Source of the DNA: Prosthecobacter sp.
GTDB lineage: Bacteria > Verrucomicrobiota > Verrucomicrobiia > Verrucomicrobiales > Verrucomicrobiaceae
NCBI GenBank assembly: GCA_030827515.1
Contig: JAUREI010000003.1
Location: 1 to 58,389, forward strand
Direction of reading: 5' to 3'
Length of the DNA: 58,389 nt
A program made the translations under genes and the position numbers. Shown piece after piece: positions 16,908-25,469 of the stretch. The notes under the pieces were generated by a model. The model was not told the origin of the DNA. It was given only the letters and a program-made list of their open reading frames with translations, and made no database searches. The stretch's first letter is position 1; the number at the start of each line of letters is the position of its first letter.

Positions 16908-17555
16908 TCAACGGCGGCGACGCAGAAACAGTCCGCTCAGGCCAATCAGGGCCAGCATCAGACGACCAGGTTCAGGCACGCCGGCGACCGAGTTGGCCTG
17001 AAAGAGCGACGAAGCGTAGCCTCCCCCGAGAGTGGTATCGTAGGCAGCCAACGAATAAGTGCCCCCGTCTGAAGGCAGGTTGAAACTGATGTCGGAACTC
17101 GAACCCCCATCGATCGTATCCGAACGGAATGAGCCATACGCTTCGCCCCCGGCCAGAGTAGTGCCCGCACTATTGACACTGGGGAACCAATAAAACATCA
17201 GCGGCGTGCCGCCGAACCCCGTCGCTGTGCCTGTGGTAAGGCCAGTGAAATCACTGACACTGACGGTGGAACTGAAGCCAAAAATACCCCCCCCACTGAT
17301 GTCCGACGCATTCATCACCCCCAGGATACGATTCCCGCCCAGCGTAGCACCGGCACTCAGTGTACTGCCAATCAGGGAGGCTCCTTGAGCGAATCCGCTG
17401 CCGCTGGTATCAGCGACCAGCACACCCAAGCTGCCATTGTTCACCATGCCGGCTCCACCCGAAGTGTAGGCGGGACCAAAGTCAAAATTGAGGGTCACTG
17501 ACGCCTGAGCCATCGAGGCAAAAACGACCAGAACAAGGAATGCGAGTTTCTTCAT
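16908..17555 (-). CDS. PEP-CTERM sorting-domain protein
   Basis: This 215-residue protein starts at the ATG at 17555, with signal peptide MKKLAFLVLVVFASMAQA. The middle is Gly/Ser/Thr-rich and beta-prone (about residues 20-190), with no recognised catalytic domain. The C-terminus is VPEPGRLMLALIGLSGLFLRRRR, a typical PEP-CTERM signal: V-P-E-P, a membrane helix and a basic tail. Such proteins are processed by an exosortase and exported to the cell surface or matrix. No exosortase gene is in the window. Base composition is less GC-rich than the flanking genes. Confidence 0.88.
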   Translation of the reverse strand: MKKLAFLVLVVFASMAQASVTLNFDFGPAYTSGGAGMVNNGSLGVLVADTSGSGFAQGASLIGSTLSAGATLGGNRILGVMNASDISGGGIFGFSSTVSVSDFTGLTTGTATGFGGTPLMFYWFPSVNSAGTTLAGGEAYGSFRSDTIDGGSSSDISFNLPSDGGTYSLAAYDTTLGGGYASSLFQANSVAGVPEPGRLMLALIGLSGLFLRRRR

Positions 17556-17589
17556 TGGCGAAAAGGAAATAGGGGGGCAATGCAAAAAA

Positions 17590-18642
17590 TCAGAAGGTGT
17601 TGGTCCAGAAGTAGGTGGCATTTGAGGCGTTCTGATACTTGCGAATGATCAGGCCCTGTGAAGGTTCGATGATGTCATCGCCGTCGTCAGCGGTTCCGCC
17701 GATCTTTCGCCATGTCCCGCTGTAATAGTAGTAGCTCTTGACCGGGGCCTTGTTGATGCCGGGAACACTGTTGTCAAAAACCAACAACAGATCTCGTCGG
17801 CCATTGTTCAGCGTGCTCGTACTGGCCAAGAAAGCCCCGCTCGAGATGAGATCCAAATCCTTGACCTTGACCGGGATGGGACGACCGGAAGACACAAAGT
17901 TGTCCTGTTGCCCCCCACTGCGAGTGGCCAATGGAGACGTCACTGCATTGAGTTCGACGTTGCCGGCTGGGGTATAAAAAGTCGAGGCCGTGATGGTGGC
18001 GTGGTTATGGCGAATGATGAAGTAGCTGTCCGGGAAAAGGATGACGTTATCGGAGAACTCGCCTGTGGTTTTCCGCCAACCCGATGACAAAACGTAATAG
18101 GTTTCCAAAGGGGCAATGTTGGTGCCGACGCCATTGACGTTTGGCAGAAGTATCAGGGATCGCCGCTGGTTGGCCAACGTGCCGGTCGAAGTCACCAGCG
18201 TCGTCTGTGTTCCAGCCGGGAACAAAGTGGAGAGAGTCCAAAAAGGATGAATTCGGAACGTGACGCCGGCATCAAAGCCCGTCGCGCTGTCACCGGCAAG
18301 ATCCATCGTCACCGTTCCACTGGCGTTGGCTGCCACCTGGTAATACATGCCGGCCTTGGCACCACTGAGAACCCTCACAAAATAAAGGGTCTGGTATTCA
18401 TTGATCGTCCAAGCTGGATCACCTTCGGGTGTCAGGGTGACTTGACCGCCTGCCTCAGAACTACTGAGAACGACCCCTTGAAAAACTGGCGCCCTGGCAA
18501 ATGGCACCGCACAGATCGTGTCCGATTGCGGCAGGCATTCCACCACATTGAACCCCATCGGCGGCGTTTCGGCCGACTGTGCAAGCAGTCCCCTACTGCC
18601 AGCGAGGCAGAGGCACAGGCAAATGACGGTGCGGATGTTCAT
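17590..18642 (-). CDS. Secreted TIGR02597-type protein of unknown function
   Basis: This 350-residue protein has signal peptide MNIRTVICLCLCLAGSRGLLAQ. It resembles the TIGR02597 family, seen mainly in Verrucomicrobia. Two similar modules are visible: 'TLFP(A)GTQTTLVTSTGTLANQRRSLILLPNVN...INAPLETYYVLSSGWRK...D' and 'SGAFLASTSTLNNGRRDLLLVFDN...GINKAPVKSYYYYSGTWRKIGG', each ending near an 'IIR' strand (YFIIRHNHA, LIIRKYQNA). It is a probable surface or cell-envelope protein. It lies 34 bases upstream of the PEP-CTERM gene on the same strand, so the two may be co-expressed. The family name is from memory and should be confirmed by profile search. Confidence 0.62.
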   Translation of the reverse strand: MNIRTVICLCLCLAGSRGLLAQSAETPPMGFNVVECLPQSDTICAVPFARAPVFQGVVLSSSEAGGQVTLTPEGDPAWTINEYQTLYFVRVLSGAKAGMYYQVAANASGTVTMDLAGDSATGFDAGVTFRIHPFWTLSTLFPAGTQTTLVTSTGTLANQRRSLILLPNVNGVGTNIAPLETYYVLSSGWRKTTGEFSDNVILFPDSYFIIRHNHATITASTFYTPAGNVELNAVTSPLATRSGGQQDNFVSSGRPIPVKVKDLDLISSGAFLASTSTLNNGRRDLLLVFDNSVPGINKAPVKSYYYYSGTWRKIGGTADDGDDIIEPSQGLIIRKYQNASNATYFWTNTF

Positions 18643-18715
18643 GAAAGGAAGAATTTTTCCTCTTTTTTGTGCTACTCGTATGGATAACCCGTTTCAGGCA
18701 AACGTGTCGAGACTA

Positions 18716-18733
18716 TTTTTTGCACGCAAAAAA
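18716..18733. promoter_or_regulatory. 18-base perfect palindrome between divergent genes
   Basis: The arms TTTTTTGC and GCAAAAAA flank a 2-base centre, with the A-run extending to 18737. It lies between the TIGR02597-type gene (start 18642) and the DUF5069 gene (start 18792). It could be a regulator site or an A-tract promoter element. A second stem, CCTTCCGA / TCGGAAGG, lies at 18750-18774 in the DUF5069 leader. Confidence 0.4.
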
Positions 18734-18791
18734 AAAAGGCTCTTGAACACCTTCCGACGCCGCTTTTCGGAAGGTTCCGCGTGCCAAATCC

Positions 18792-19349
18792 ATGAAATTC
18801 GGCATTCTTGCCATCATGCAGCACTACCTCTGGGACTCCTTTTTCGTGGAACTCTTCGACGCCTGTGTCGACGAATACGACGAGGGCAATCGCGATTACC
18901 AAAGTTGGTTCAGTGACGAGGACCAGGAATTCCTGCGCAGCATCGGGTGCCGCGAGCGGGAGTTTTTTGACTTCGTCGAGGACAACGTCACCTCGGGCGG
19001 CGAAAACCCGACCGCGATCACGGCCCTGCTGGTGGCGGCGGTGCGGCGAGACTACTTTCTGACCATCCAGCAGGGGGTGCCAAGCACCCGTGTGGTCGCC
19101 CCGTCGGAATTGCCCTCCAAAACGGCCGATCTGGAGGGCTTTGTCTGGCTGCCGCGGATTCTGGTCAAGGCGCGAGCCAAACTGCGCGGGGAGATGGATC
19201 CGGACACCATGTTTGGCTGCGGTGGTGATCGCGCCTTCCTGTCGAAACACGACATCCATCCGGCGGACTTTCTGCGGGTGGTCTGGGCCGCGGGCGAGGA
19301 TGACGCCAAGGTGCTCGCCTACGTCAAATCGAGGGCGGCACAAGGCTGA
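18792..19349 (+). CDS. DUF5069 domain protein
   Basis: This 185-residue protein has a C-terminal half (about residues 110-180) matching DUF5069: LEGFVWLPRILVKARAKLRGEM, then a DPDTMFGCGGDRAFLSKHDI segment and a DFLRVVWAAGEDDAKVLAYVK helix. The acidic N-terminal half is less conserved. DUF5069 is common in Verrucomicrobia and Planctomycetes, often in duplicated small proteins, with no known function. The alternative ATG at 18816 (MQHYLWD) is possible. It is convergent with the ABC transporter gene. Confidence 0.72.
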   Translation: MKFGILAIMQHYLWDSFFVELFDACVDEYDEGNRDYQSWFSDEDQEFLRSIGCREREFFDFVEDNVTSGGENPTAITALLVAAVRRDYFLTIQQGVPSTRVVAPSELPSKTADLEGFVWLPRILVKARAKLRGEMDPDTMFGCGGDRAFLSKHDIHPADFLRVVWAAGEDDAKVLAYVKSRAAQG

Positions 19350-19398
19350 GAGCCAAGTGCGGGGACGAACCTGTCCCGGCACGCTCCACGCTCGGCCG

Positions 19399-21126
19399 TC
19401 ACTCCCACTGGCTGTTGCGACTGCCGATCCAGGCGAGGCTGAGGCCGACGAGCAGGTGGGCGCCGAGAACGAAGGCCGCCAACTCCGGGGTCACCAAGGC
19501 CGTGCTGGTGACCTTCTTGACTGCGTCGTAAAAAGCCGTGTCGCTCATGCTGCGCAAGCTGCCGGACCAGGCCCAGAAGGCGGCGATGAAGGGATTGACC
19601 GCGCCCTCGAGCCAGGATGGCAGGGTGAGAACGGCTCCCGACAGCGGCAGTTGGAAGCCAACCAGATAGATGCTCAGGATGGTGGCTTTTTCCGGGCTTC
19701 GGCTCATGGCACTGATGCCCAGGCAGACGGCCGTCATCGCCGCCGAGGCGAGCACGAGCAGCACCAGTTTGACCAAAAGATGACCGGGCAACCCGCCGAC
19801 CACCATGTCGACGAAAACTCCCATCCACAGGCTTTGGGCAAGCACGAAGACTCCCAAAAAGAGGATCTTGCTGATCAGGTAGGCCGTGGTGCTGAGTCCC
19901 CCGAGTTTTTCGCGTTCGAGAATGAGGCGTTCCCCGGCGATCTCGCGCGCCGCGTTGTTGCTGGCCATGAGAGTGACCAGAACAACCTGCAGCATCACCA
20001 GTCCGCTGACCAGGCTGCCGGCCTGCAGTTGCTCCAGCTGATGCTGGGCCTGGCGCTGGACTTCGTAGAGGATGTCACTGCCCTGGCGCGGGTCCAATTG
20101 GCGCAGCGGCTTGATGCCATCGAGGCCGAAGATGACGACCAGCAACGGGAAGCCCAGCAGCATCGCCAGATGCAGCCACACCTGGCCGGCGTCGCGACGG
20201 AAGATCGTCCAGCGCCGCTGCAGCAGCACGCCCACCTGGCGCCACAGGCCTGGCAGTTCCTCGGGGGCAACGACTTCCTCGTCATGCTCCGCGCTTGCCC
20301 CGGCTGCCGCGGCTTCGACCAACATGGACTCGTAATGCTCCCGTTTTTTGCTCCAGGACTCCTGCCAGGCGGATGCCTCGCGCTGGGTCAGGCGGAGATA
20401 CACCTCCTCCGGATGAGCGACGGTGAAATAGTGGGTCAACATGGCCGGCGGCCCGTGATAGACCAAACGCCCCTGATACATGACCAGGACACTGTCGAAG
20501 GCATCGAGACTAGCGAGGCTGTGCGTGACATTGATGACGACACGCCGCGGATTCTCACGCGCCAGCAAACGCAGCAATTCGGTGATCTCGCGTTCCGACT
20601 TCGGATCCAGGCCGCTGGTCACCTCGTCGCACAACAGCAGGCAGGGATTGGTCACCAATTCGAGCGCCAGCCCGAGCCGGCGCCGCTGGCCGCCGGAGAG
20701 CACCTTGACCCGCCGGTCCGCCAGCTCCTCCAGGCCGGTGATCTTGAGCAGGTGCTCGAGCTTCGGCTCAAAGTCGTCGGTTCCCGGCAGCTGGGTGCGC
20801 AATGCCATGCTCGCGGCGATGCACTCGGATACCGTCAGTTGGTCATGAGCGACGCTAAACTGGGGAACATATCCTAGCTCACCCGGGTGCAGGTCCTCCT
20901 CCTCCTGCAAGTCACGCTCCTCCCAGCGCAGATGCCCGTCGGTCTGCTCCACAATGCCGGCAATCACCTTCAGAAGGGTTGTCTTGCCGCAGCCGGAAGG
21001 ACCCACGATCGCCATCAAATGCCCCTGGGGCAGGCGAAACTCCACCTCGCGCAGCAGATGCAGGATGGCTTCGTCGCTCCCGGGCGGGGCATCTATTTCC
21101 AGACAAACGTTGTGGGCTTCGAGCAT
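19399..21126 (-). CDS. ABCG/White-type half transporter (ATP-binding domain fused to ABC-2 permease)
   Basis: This 575-residue protein starts at the ATG at 21126 (MLEAHNVCLEI), just before the ATPase core; longer upstream reading is unsupported. Walker A is GPSGCGKTT (42-50), the signature LSGGQRRRLGLALELV (143-158) and Walker B LLLCDEVTSGLD (163-174). A VINVTHSLASLDAFDSVLVMYQGRLVYHGPP segment, typical of ABCG/White proteins, follows. The C-terminal part (about 300-575) has six hydrophobic segments of the ABC-2 membrane domain. Half transporters of this order dimerise and export lipids or hydrophobic compounds. It diverges from an AsmA-like envelope protein, which hints at an envelope-lipid role. 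This is inference. Confidence 0.88.
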   Translation of the reverse strand: MLEAHNVCLEIDAPPGSDEAILHLLREVEFRLPQGHLMAIVGPSGCGKTTLLKVIAGIVEQTDGHLRWEERDLQEEEDLHPGELGYVPQFSVAHDQLTVSECIAASMALRTQLPGTDDFEPKLEHLLKITGLEELADRRVKVLSGGQRRRLGLALELVTNPCLLLCDEVTSGLDPKSEREITELLRLLARENPRRVVINVTHSLASLDAFDSVLVMYQGRLVYHGPPAMLTHYFTVAHPEEVYLRLTQREASAWQESWSKKREHYESMLVEAAAAGASAEHDEEVVAPEELPGLWRQVGVLLQRRWTIFRRDAGQVWLHLAMLLGFPLLVVIFGLDGIKPLRQLDPRQGSDILYEVQRQAQHQLEQLQAGSLVSGLVMLQVVLVTLMASNNAAREIAGERLILEREKLGGLSTTAYLISKILFLGVFVLAQSLWMGVFVDMVVGGLPGHLLVKLVLLVLASAAMTAVCLGISAMSRSPEKATILSIYLVGFQLPLSGAVLTLPSWLEGAVNPFIAAFWAWSGSLRSMSDTAFYDAVKKVTSTALVTPELAAFVLGAHLLVGLSLAWIGSRNSQWE

Positions 21127-21259
21127 GAGATCAGCATAGCCGCAAAAACCGCCGGCCATGGCAAGCGCAAAGATGGGCGAACCCCGGTCGCATCTTGCGT
21201 GACACCCGGGGCTCACTGTGATACGGGTGGATGAACTCGGCAACCCCACCCAGCCTCCG

Positions 21260-22783
21260 ATGCCTCCCCGCACCAGACGCCGCCCACGCGGGCCCCGACG
21301 CCGCTGGATCGCCCTGCTCCTGGGCGCAGCCGGCCTGCTCGCCCTGCTGGGCGTCATGGCGCCGGCTCTTTTCATGGGCTGGGTGCGCCATCACCTGCAG
21401 GACGACGCCTTTCGCAGCCGATTGGAAACCCTGACCGGCAGCCGCCTCGACGCCCAGGTTCAACTCGCCCCCCTGCACTGGTCGGGCGACGAGGTGCGCG
21501 CCGCCAACGCCGGTCTCGTCTTTGGCGATGGCAGCCGACTGGAGGCACACGGCCTGCATCTTGGCATCGATTGGGGCGCCTTCCGCCGCGGCCTCTGGCA
21601 GATCATCGGGGCCGGGGCCGACCAGCTGGATCTCAATTTCGCCGTCAACCCGTCGCAGGCCGGGGCGGACCCGTCGGTGCAGGTCCAGACCGAAAGCATG
21701 GCAGGCAGCTTGCCCCTGCCCGGCTGGCTGCGCTCCTGGCTGCCAAGCCGATTCGCGGTCGACGGCGCGCACATCCAGCGTTTCGGCCTGCACCACCCGG
21801 GCGGATGGCAACTGGCAGGAGCAGAACTTGCCCTCAGCCCCTGGCAGCAGGACGAGGCCAGCCTGCTCGCCACGGTCAAGGGTGGAACGGTGACTACTCC
21901 CGTGCGCCCCCCCGCCGGCACCTCGAACCTGCATCTGGATCTCAAGCGGGCGAATATCCGGCTCGCCAGCCAAGAATTTAACCTGCAGGAAGCCGTTTTG
22001 CAGCGACAGGATGCCGAATGGGTGGTACGAGGCCGGCTGCAAACCGGCGAACCGTCCTGGCAGGCAACCCTGGAATTTCAGCGCGTGCCGCTGGCCGAAT
22101 GGGTGACGGAAGACTGGCGCCAGCGACTGACCGGCAACCTTGCCGGTGAGATCCAGCTGGAGTCCAAGGCAGCGCATTCCGCTGTGGGCCACGGCAAGGT
22201 GCGTCTCGAGCAAGGCGTGCTTACGGCCCTGCCGATCCTTGACCGGCTGGCCATCTGGAGCGGCGTTGAGCGTTTCAAGCGGTTGGTCCTCGACGTCGCT
22301 GAGGCCAACGTCAAAGGCTCGATGGAAGAACTCGTCTTCGACCCCATCATCGTTGCCTCGCACGGCCTGATGCATCTGCAGGGCAGGCTGAGCGTCCGTG
22401 GCGATGCTTTGGATGGCCAGTTCTGGCTGGGCGTCACCCCGGAAACTCTGCGCTGGTTGCCTGGCGCCCAGCAGCATGTCTTTACCGAAACCCATGCCAC
22501 CGGACCGGCTGGCCTGCGCTGGACCCAGGTGCGACTGACCGGAACACGCCATGCCCCTCGCGAGGATTTGAGTCTTCGCCTGGTCGAGGGTGCCGGCAGG
22601 GCAGCCCTTGAGCTGCCGGGCGAAGTGGCTGCAAAAAGTGGGGTCCTGCTGCTCGAACCCCTGCTGGGCAAGGAGCCCGGCAAGCCGACGGAACCCCTCA
22701 AAAACGCGACCGAGGCTGGCAGCCGCGCCGTGGAATCCGGCGTGCGACTGTTGGAAAATCTGGGCGGCCTGCTGGGAAAGTGA
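21260..22783 (+). CDS. AsmA-like membrane-anchored envelope protein
   Basis: This 507-residue protein has a basic, proline-rich start (MPPRTRRRPRGPRRR) and one N-terminal membrane helix (WIALLLGAAGLLALLGVMAPALF). A long beta-rich periplasmic region follows, ending in the AsmA/TamB-like motif LTALPILDRLAIWSGVERFKRLVLDVAEANVKG (about residues 325-357), where 'l..lp.l..l....~~~rf~~l~f~~~~~~~~~~~G' is conserved. AsmA-family proteins bridge inner and outer membrane lipids. An in-frame GTG at 21218 would add 14 residues; neither start has a ribosome site. It diverges from the ABCG-like transporter. Confidence 0.7.
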   Translation: MPPRTRRRPRGPRRRWIALLLGAAGLLALLGVMAPALFMGWVRHHLQDDAFRSRLETLTGSRLDAQVQLAPLHWSGDEVRAANAGLVFGDGSRLEAHGLHLGIDWGAFRRGLWQIIGAGADQLDLNFAVNPSQAGADPSVQVQTESMAGSLPLPGWLRSWLPSRFAVDGAHIQRFGLHHPGGWQLAGAELALSPWQQDEASLLATVKGGTVTTPVRPPAGTSNLHLDLKRANIRLASQEFNLQEAVLQRQDAEWVVRGRLQTGEPSWQATLEFQRVPLAEWVTEDWRQRLTGNLAGEIQLESKAAHSAVGHGKVRLEQGVLTALPILDRLAIWSGVERFKRLVLDVAEANVKGSMEELVFDPIIVASHGLMHLQGRLSVRGDALDGQFWLGVTPETLRWLPGAQQHVFTETHATGPAGLRWTQVRLTGTRHAPREDLSLRLVEGAGRAALELPGEVAAKSGVLLLEPLLGKEPGKPTEPLKNATEAGSRAVESGVRLLENLGGLLGK

Positions 22784-22921
22784 AAAGCTGAACTTCACCA
22801 GCCCTTCATGGTCTCAGGGCCGGCAGGGTCGCGGCCCATAAGCCCAGCCGCTTCACGGGAGCCGAGTCACCTGCCGTTCCAGAATCTGGGCGTGATGCTG
22901 GGCAAATGACCGCAACTGCGC

Positions 22922-25378
22922 TCAGCGGCGCATGAGGAACTCATCCAGGTTCATCACCACATTGGCCACCACTGTCCAAGCCGCGAGTTCGGCCATGTCG
23001 ACTCCGGCGGGAGCCGGTCCCAGCGGTTCGGTGGCCATGCGCTGGGCAGCGTTGACATCGGCCCGATAGCGTTTCAGCGCATCCGCATGCAGGGCGGCAA
23101 GAGTCTGCCCTTCCCTGACGCCTGGCTCACGGCCGAGGCAAAGGCGAAACAACAAGCCCAGCCGGTCGGTTGTGGTCGCCGCTCCGGAGACCAATCGCCT
23201 TGCCATGGCCTGGTGAGCCTCCAGGAAAACCGGGTCGTTGAGTGTGACAAACGCCTGCAGCGGGGTGTTGGTGCGACCGCGGCGGATCAGGCAGACCTCG
23301 CGATTGCCGGCGTCAAAGGCGCTGAAACTTGCGTAGGGAGCATTGCGTCGCACCTCCGTGTAGAGGCTGCGGCGATGCCGATCCTCGCCCTCGCTGACCA
23401 TCCAGTCGTTGCTGCGGCCGAAAGCGGTGGTGAGCCCGAGATTTGGCGCCAGCGGCCGCACGGGTGGGCCAAAACGCTTCGGACTGAGCAGTCCGCTGAC
23501 GAACAGCGCTTGATCGCGCAATTGCTCGCCCGTGGGTCGAAAACGCGGACCTCGCGCCAGCAATCGGTTGTCGGGGTCACGCGCCAGCAGCGACGCCGGT
23601 GCCGTCGACTGTTGACGCCAGGCGCGGCTGGTGACCAGCAGGCGCAGGAGGTGCTTAAGGTCCCAGCCGCTGTCCATCAACTCCGCGGCCAGCCAGTCCA
23701 GCAACTCGGGGTGGGAAGGCAGCTCACCCTGGCTGCCGAATTCCTCGCTGGTGGCGACCAGGCCGGTGCCAAACACCGATTCCCACAGGCGGTTGGCGAC
23801 CACGCGCGCCGTCAGGGGATTTTCAGGGCTGATCAGCCAGCGGGCGAGGGCCAGCCGGTCGACCGGAACGCCGGTTGGCAGAGGGTGCAGGGCCGCCGGC
23901 ACGCCTCCCCCAACCTCTTCCCCGAGGTCCTGCCAGTTGCCACGCCGCTGCACCTGCGTCTTGCGTTGCTTGTCCGGTGGCAGTTCCTGCATGACGGGCA
24001 CGGTCACGGGCGCGGTTCTGGTCAGATCCCTTTGCAACAGTGCAAGGCGGGAACGATCCTGGACTGAAGCCGGACTGACATTCCGAACATAATGCTGACT
24101 CAAGGCCTGCCGCTGCTCGGCCGTCGGTGGCTGCGCCACAACCGCCTCCTGAAGTTTCTTGTCCTTCAGTTTGGGTCCCGAGGCCACCCAGGCTTCCAAT
24201 CCCTCCTCCCAGGCGGGCGGTGGCTTGGCAAATCTTGCTTCCAGTTCCTTCACCTCACGCTGCCAACGCGACCGTTCGGCCGCCACCTCGGGACTTTGCA
24301 ATTCCTGCAGCGGTGCCTCATCCTTGCGGTCGGCATCCGCCGTTTGGTTGAGCAGATGGTAGATCTGAAAGTATTCCTTCTGGGTGATCGGGTCATACTT
24401 GTGGGTGTGGCATTGGGCGCAGGCCATCGTGGTGCCCATCCAGACGGCGAACGTCGTGTTGACCCGGTCAATCACCGCCGCCACGCGAAACTCCTCGTCA
24501 CTGGTTCCACCCTCATTCTGGGTCATCGTATTGCGGTGGAATGCCGTTGCCACCCGCTGGTCCAATGTCGGCTCCGGCAGAAGGTCACCGGCCATCTGCT
24601 CAAGGGTGAAACGGTCAAAGGGCAAGTTGGCATCAAAGGCGCGGATCACCCAGTCGCGCCAGGCCCAAATCGTCCGGGGTTGATCGCTTGGATACCCCGA
24701 ACTGTCCGCGTAACGAGCCAGGTCCAGCCACTGACGGGCCCAGTGCTCGCCATAAGCCTGACTGGCGAGATAGTGGTCGATCACCTTCTCCAGTGGCTCC
24801 CCTGCGAATGTTTTCATTTCCTCAAGACTGGGGGGCAGGCCGGTGAGGTCGAGCGCCGCCCTGCGCAGCAGGGTTGCCGCGTCTGCCTCCGGGACAAAGT
24901 CCAGTCCCTCGCGGTCCAGTCGCTCCAGCAGGTAGGCATCCACCGGATTGCGGGCCCTTCCTTCCGCCACGCGGGGCACCGAGGGGCGTCGCACGGGTTG
25001 ATAACTCCAGTGCGCTCCCCACACCGCGCCCTCCTCAATCCACTTGCGCAACAAAGCCACCTGATCCGGCGGAATGACTTTGTGCTGCTTGGGCGGCGGC
25101 ATGACCTCGTCGGGGTCCGTCGACAAAATGCGTTGCAGCAACGCGCTCTCTTCGGGACGGCCCGGCACCACGGCGGTGACTCCCTCGCGGTTTTTCTTGG
25201 CCTCGATTTCATCATCCAACCGCAAGCCGGCCTCGCGCTTCTTCTCGTCCGGCCCGTGGCAGAAAAAGCAGTTTTCCGACAGGATGGGCCGGATCTGGCG
25301 GGAGAAATCCACCGCGGCCACGACCGGCAGGGCCGGCAGCAGGACGAACAGGATCAGGAACGGGCGCGATGCGGACAT
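22922..25378 (-). CDS. PSCyt1-DUF1549-DUF1553 (planctomycete-type cytochrome c) protein
   Basis: This 818-residue protein starts at the ATG at 25378, with signal peptide MSASRPFLILFVLLPALPVVAA. Domain order is typical of PVC bacteria. A PSCyt1 heme-binding domain carries the C-x-x-C-H site CFFCH (37-41) and a distal MPPPKQ methionine. DUF1549 follows (NPVDAYLLERLDREGL..., TLLRRAALDLTGLPPS). DUF1553 is at the C-terminus (ARWLISPENPLTARVVANRLWESVFGTGLV, LLDWLAAELMDSGWDLKHLLRLLVTS). These proteins are thought to act in the periplasm in polysaccharide use or redox reactions. A DUF1501 partner usually sits directly downstream; here the nearest one is at 32435, on the other strand. It diverges from the giant TPR gene. 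Confidence 0.93.
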   Translation of the reverse strand: MSASRPFLILFVLLPALPVVAAVDFSRQIRPILSENCFFCHGPDEKKREAGLRLDDEIEAKKNREGVTAVVPGRPEESALLQRILSTDPDEVMPPPKQHKVIPPDQVALLRKWIEEGAVWGAHWSYQPVRRPSVPRVAEGRARNPVDAYLLERLDREGLDFVPEADAATLLRRAALDLTGLPPSLEEMKTFAGEPLEKVIDHYLASQAYGEHWARQWLDLARYADSSGYPSDQPRTIWAWRDWVIRAFDANLPFDRFTLEQMAGDLLPEPTLDQRVATAFHRNTMTQNEGGTSDEEFRVAAVIDRVNTTFAVWMGTTMACAQCHTHKYDPITQKEYFQIYHLLNQTADADRKDEAPLQELQSPEVAAERSRWQREVKELEARFAKPPPAWEEGLEAWVASGPKLKDKKLQEAVVAQPPTAEQRQALSQHYVRNVSPASVQDRSRLALLQRDLTRTAPVTVPVMQELPPDKQRKTQVQRRGNWQDLGEEVGGGVPAALHPLPTGVPVDRLALARWLISPENPLTARVVANRLWESVFGTGLVATSEEFGSQGELPSHPELLDWLAAELMDSGWDLKHLLRLLVTSRAWRQQSTAPASLLARDPDNRLLARGPRFRPTGEQLRDQALFVSGLLSPKRFGPPVRPLAPNLGLTTAFGRSNDWMVSEGEDRHRRSLYTEVRRNAPYASFSAFDAGNREVCLIRRGRTNTPLQAFVTLNDPVFLEAHQAMARRLVSGAATTTDRLGLLFRLCLGREPGVREGQTLAALHADALKRYRADVNAAQRMATEPLGPAPAGVDMAELAAWTVVANVVMNLDEFLMRR

Positions 25379-25469
25379 GGGGCGCCATGCAGTACGCTCC
25401 TGCAACGCTCCTTTTCGCAGACACTCTTTGAACACCCGTCGTTTCCTGCCTTGGCCGTCAAGACCGTCC

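Noticed and set aside
18728-18737. A10 run as a possible frameshift or sequencing error
   Set aside because: It lies in a non-coding divergent spacer, so no reading frame is affected.
21131-22798. A 555-codon minus-strand frame opposite the AsmA-like gene
   Set aside because: No recognisable motif or signal peptide; the plus strand has a membrane helix and the AsmA-type motif.
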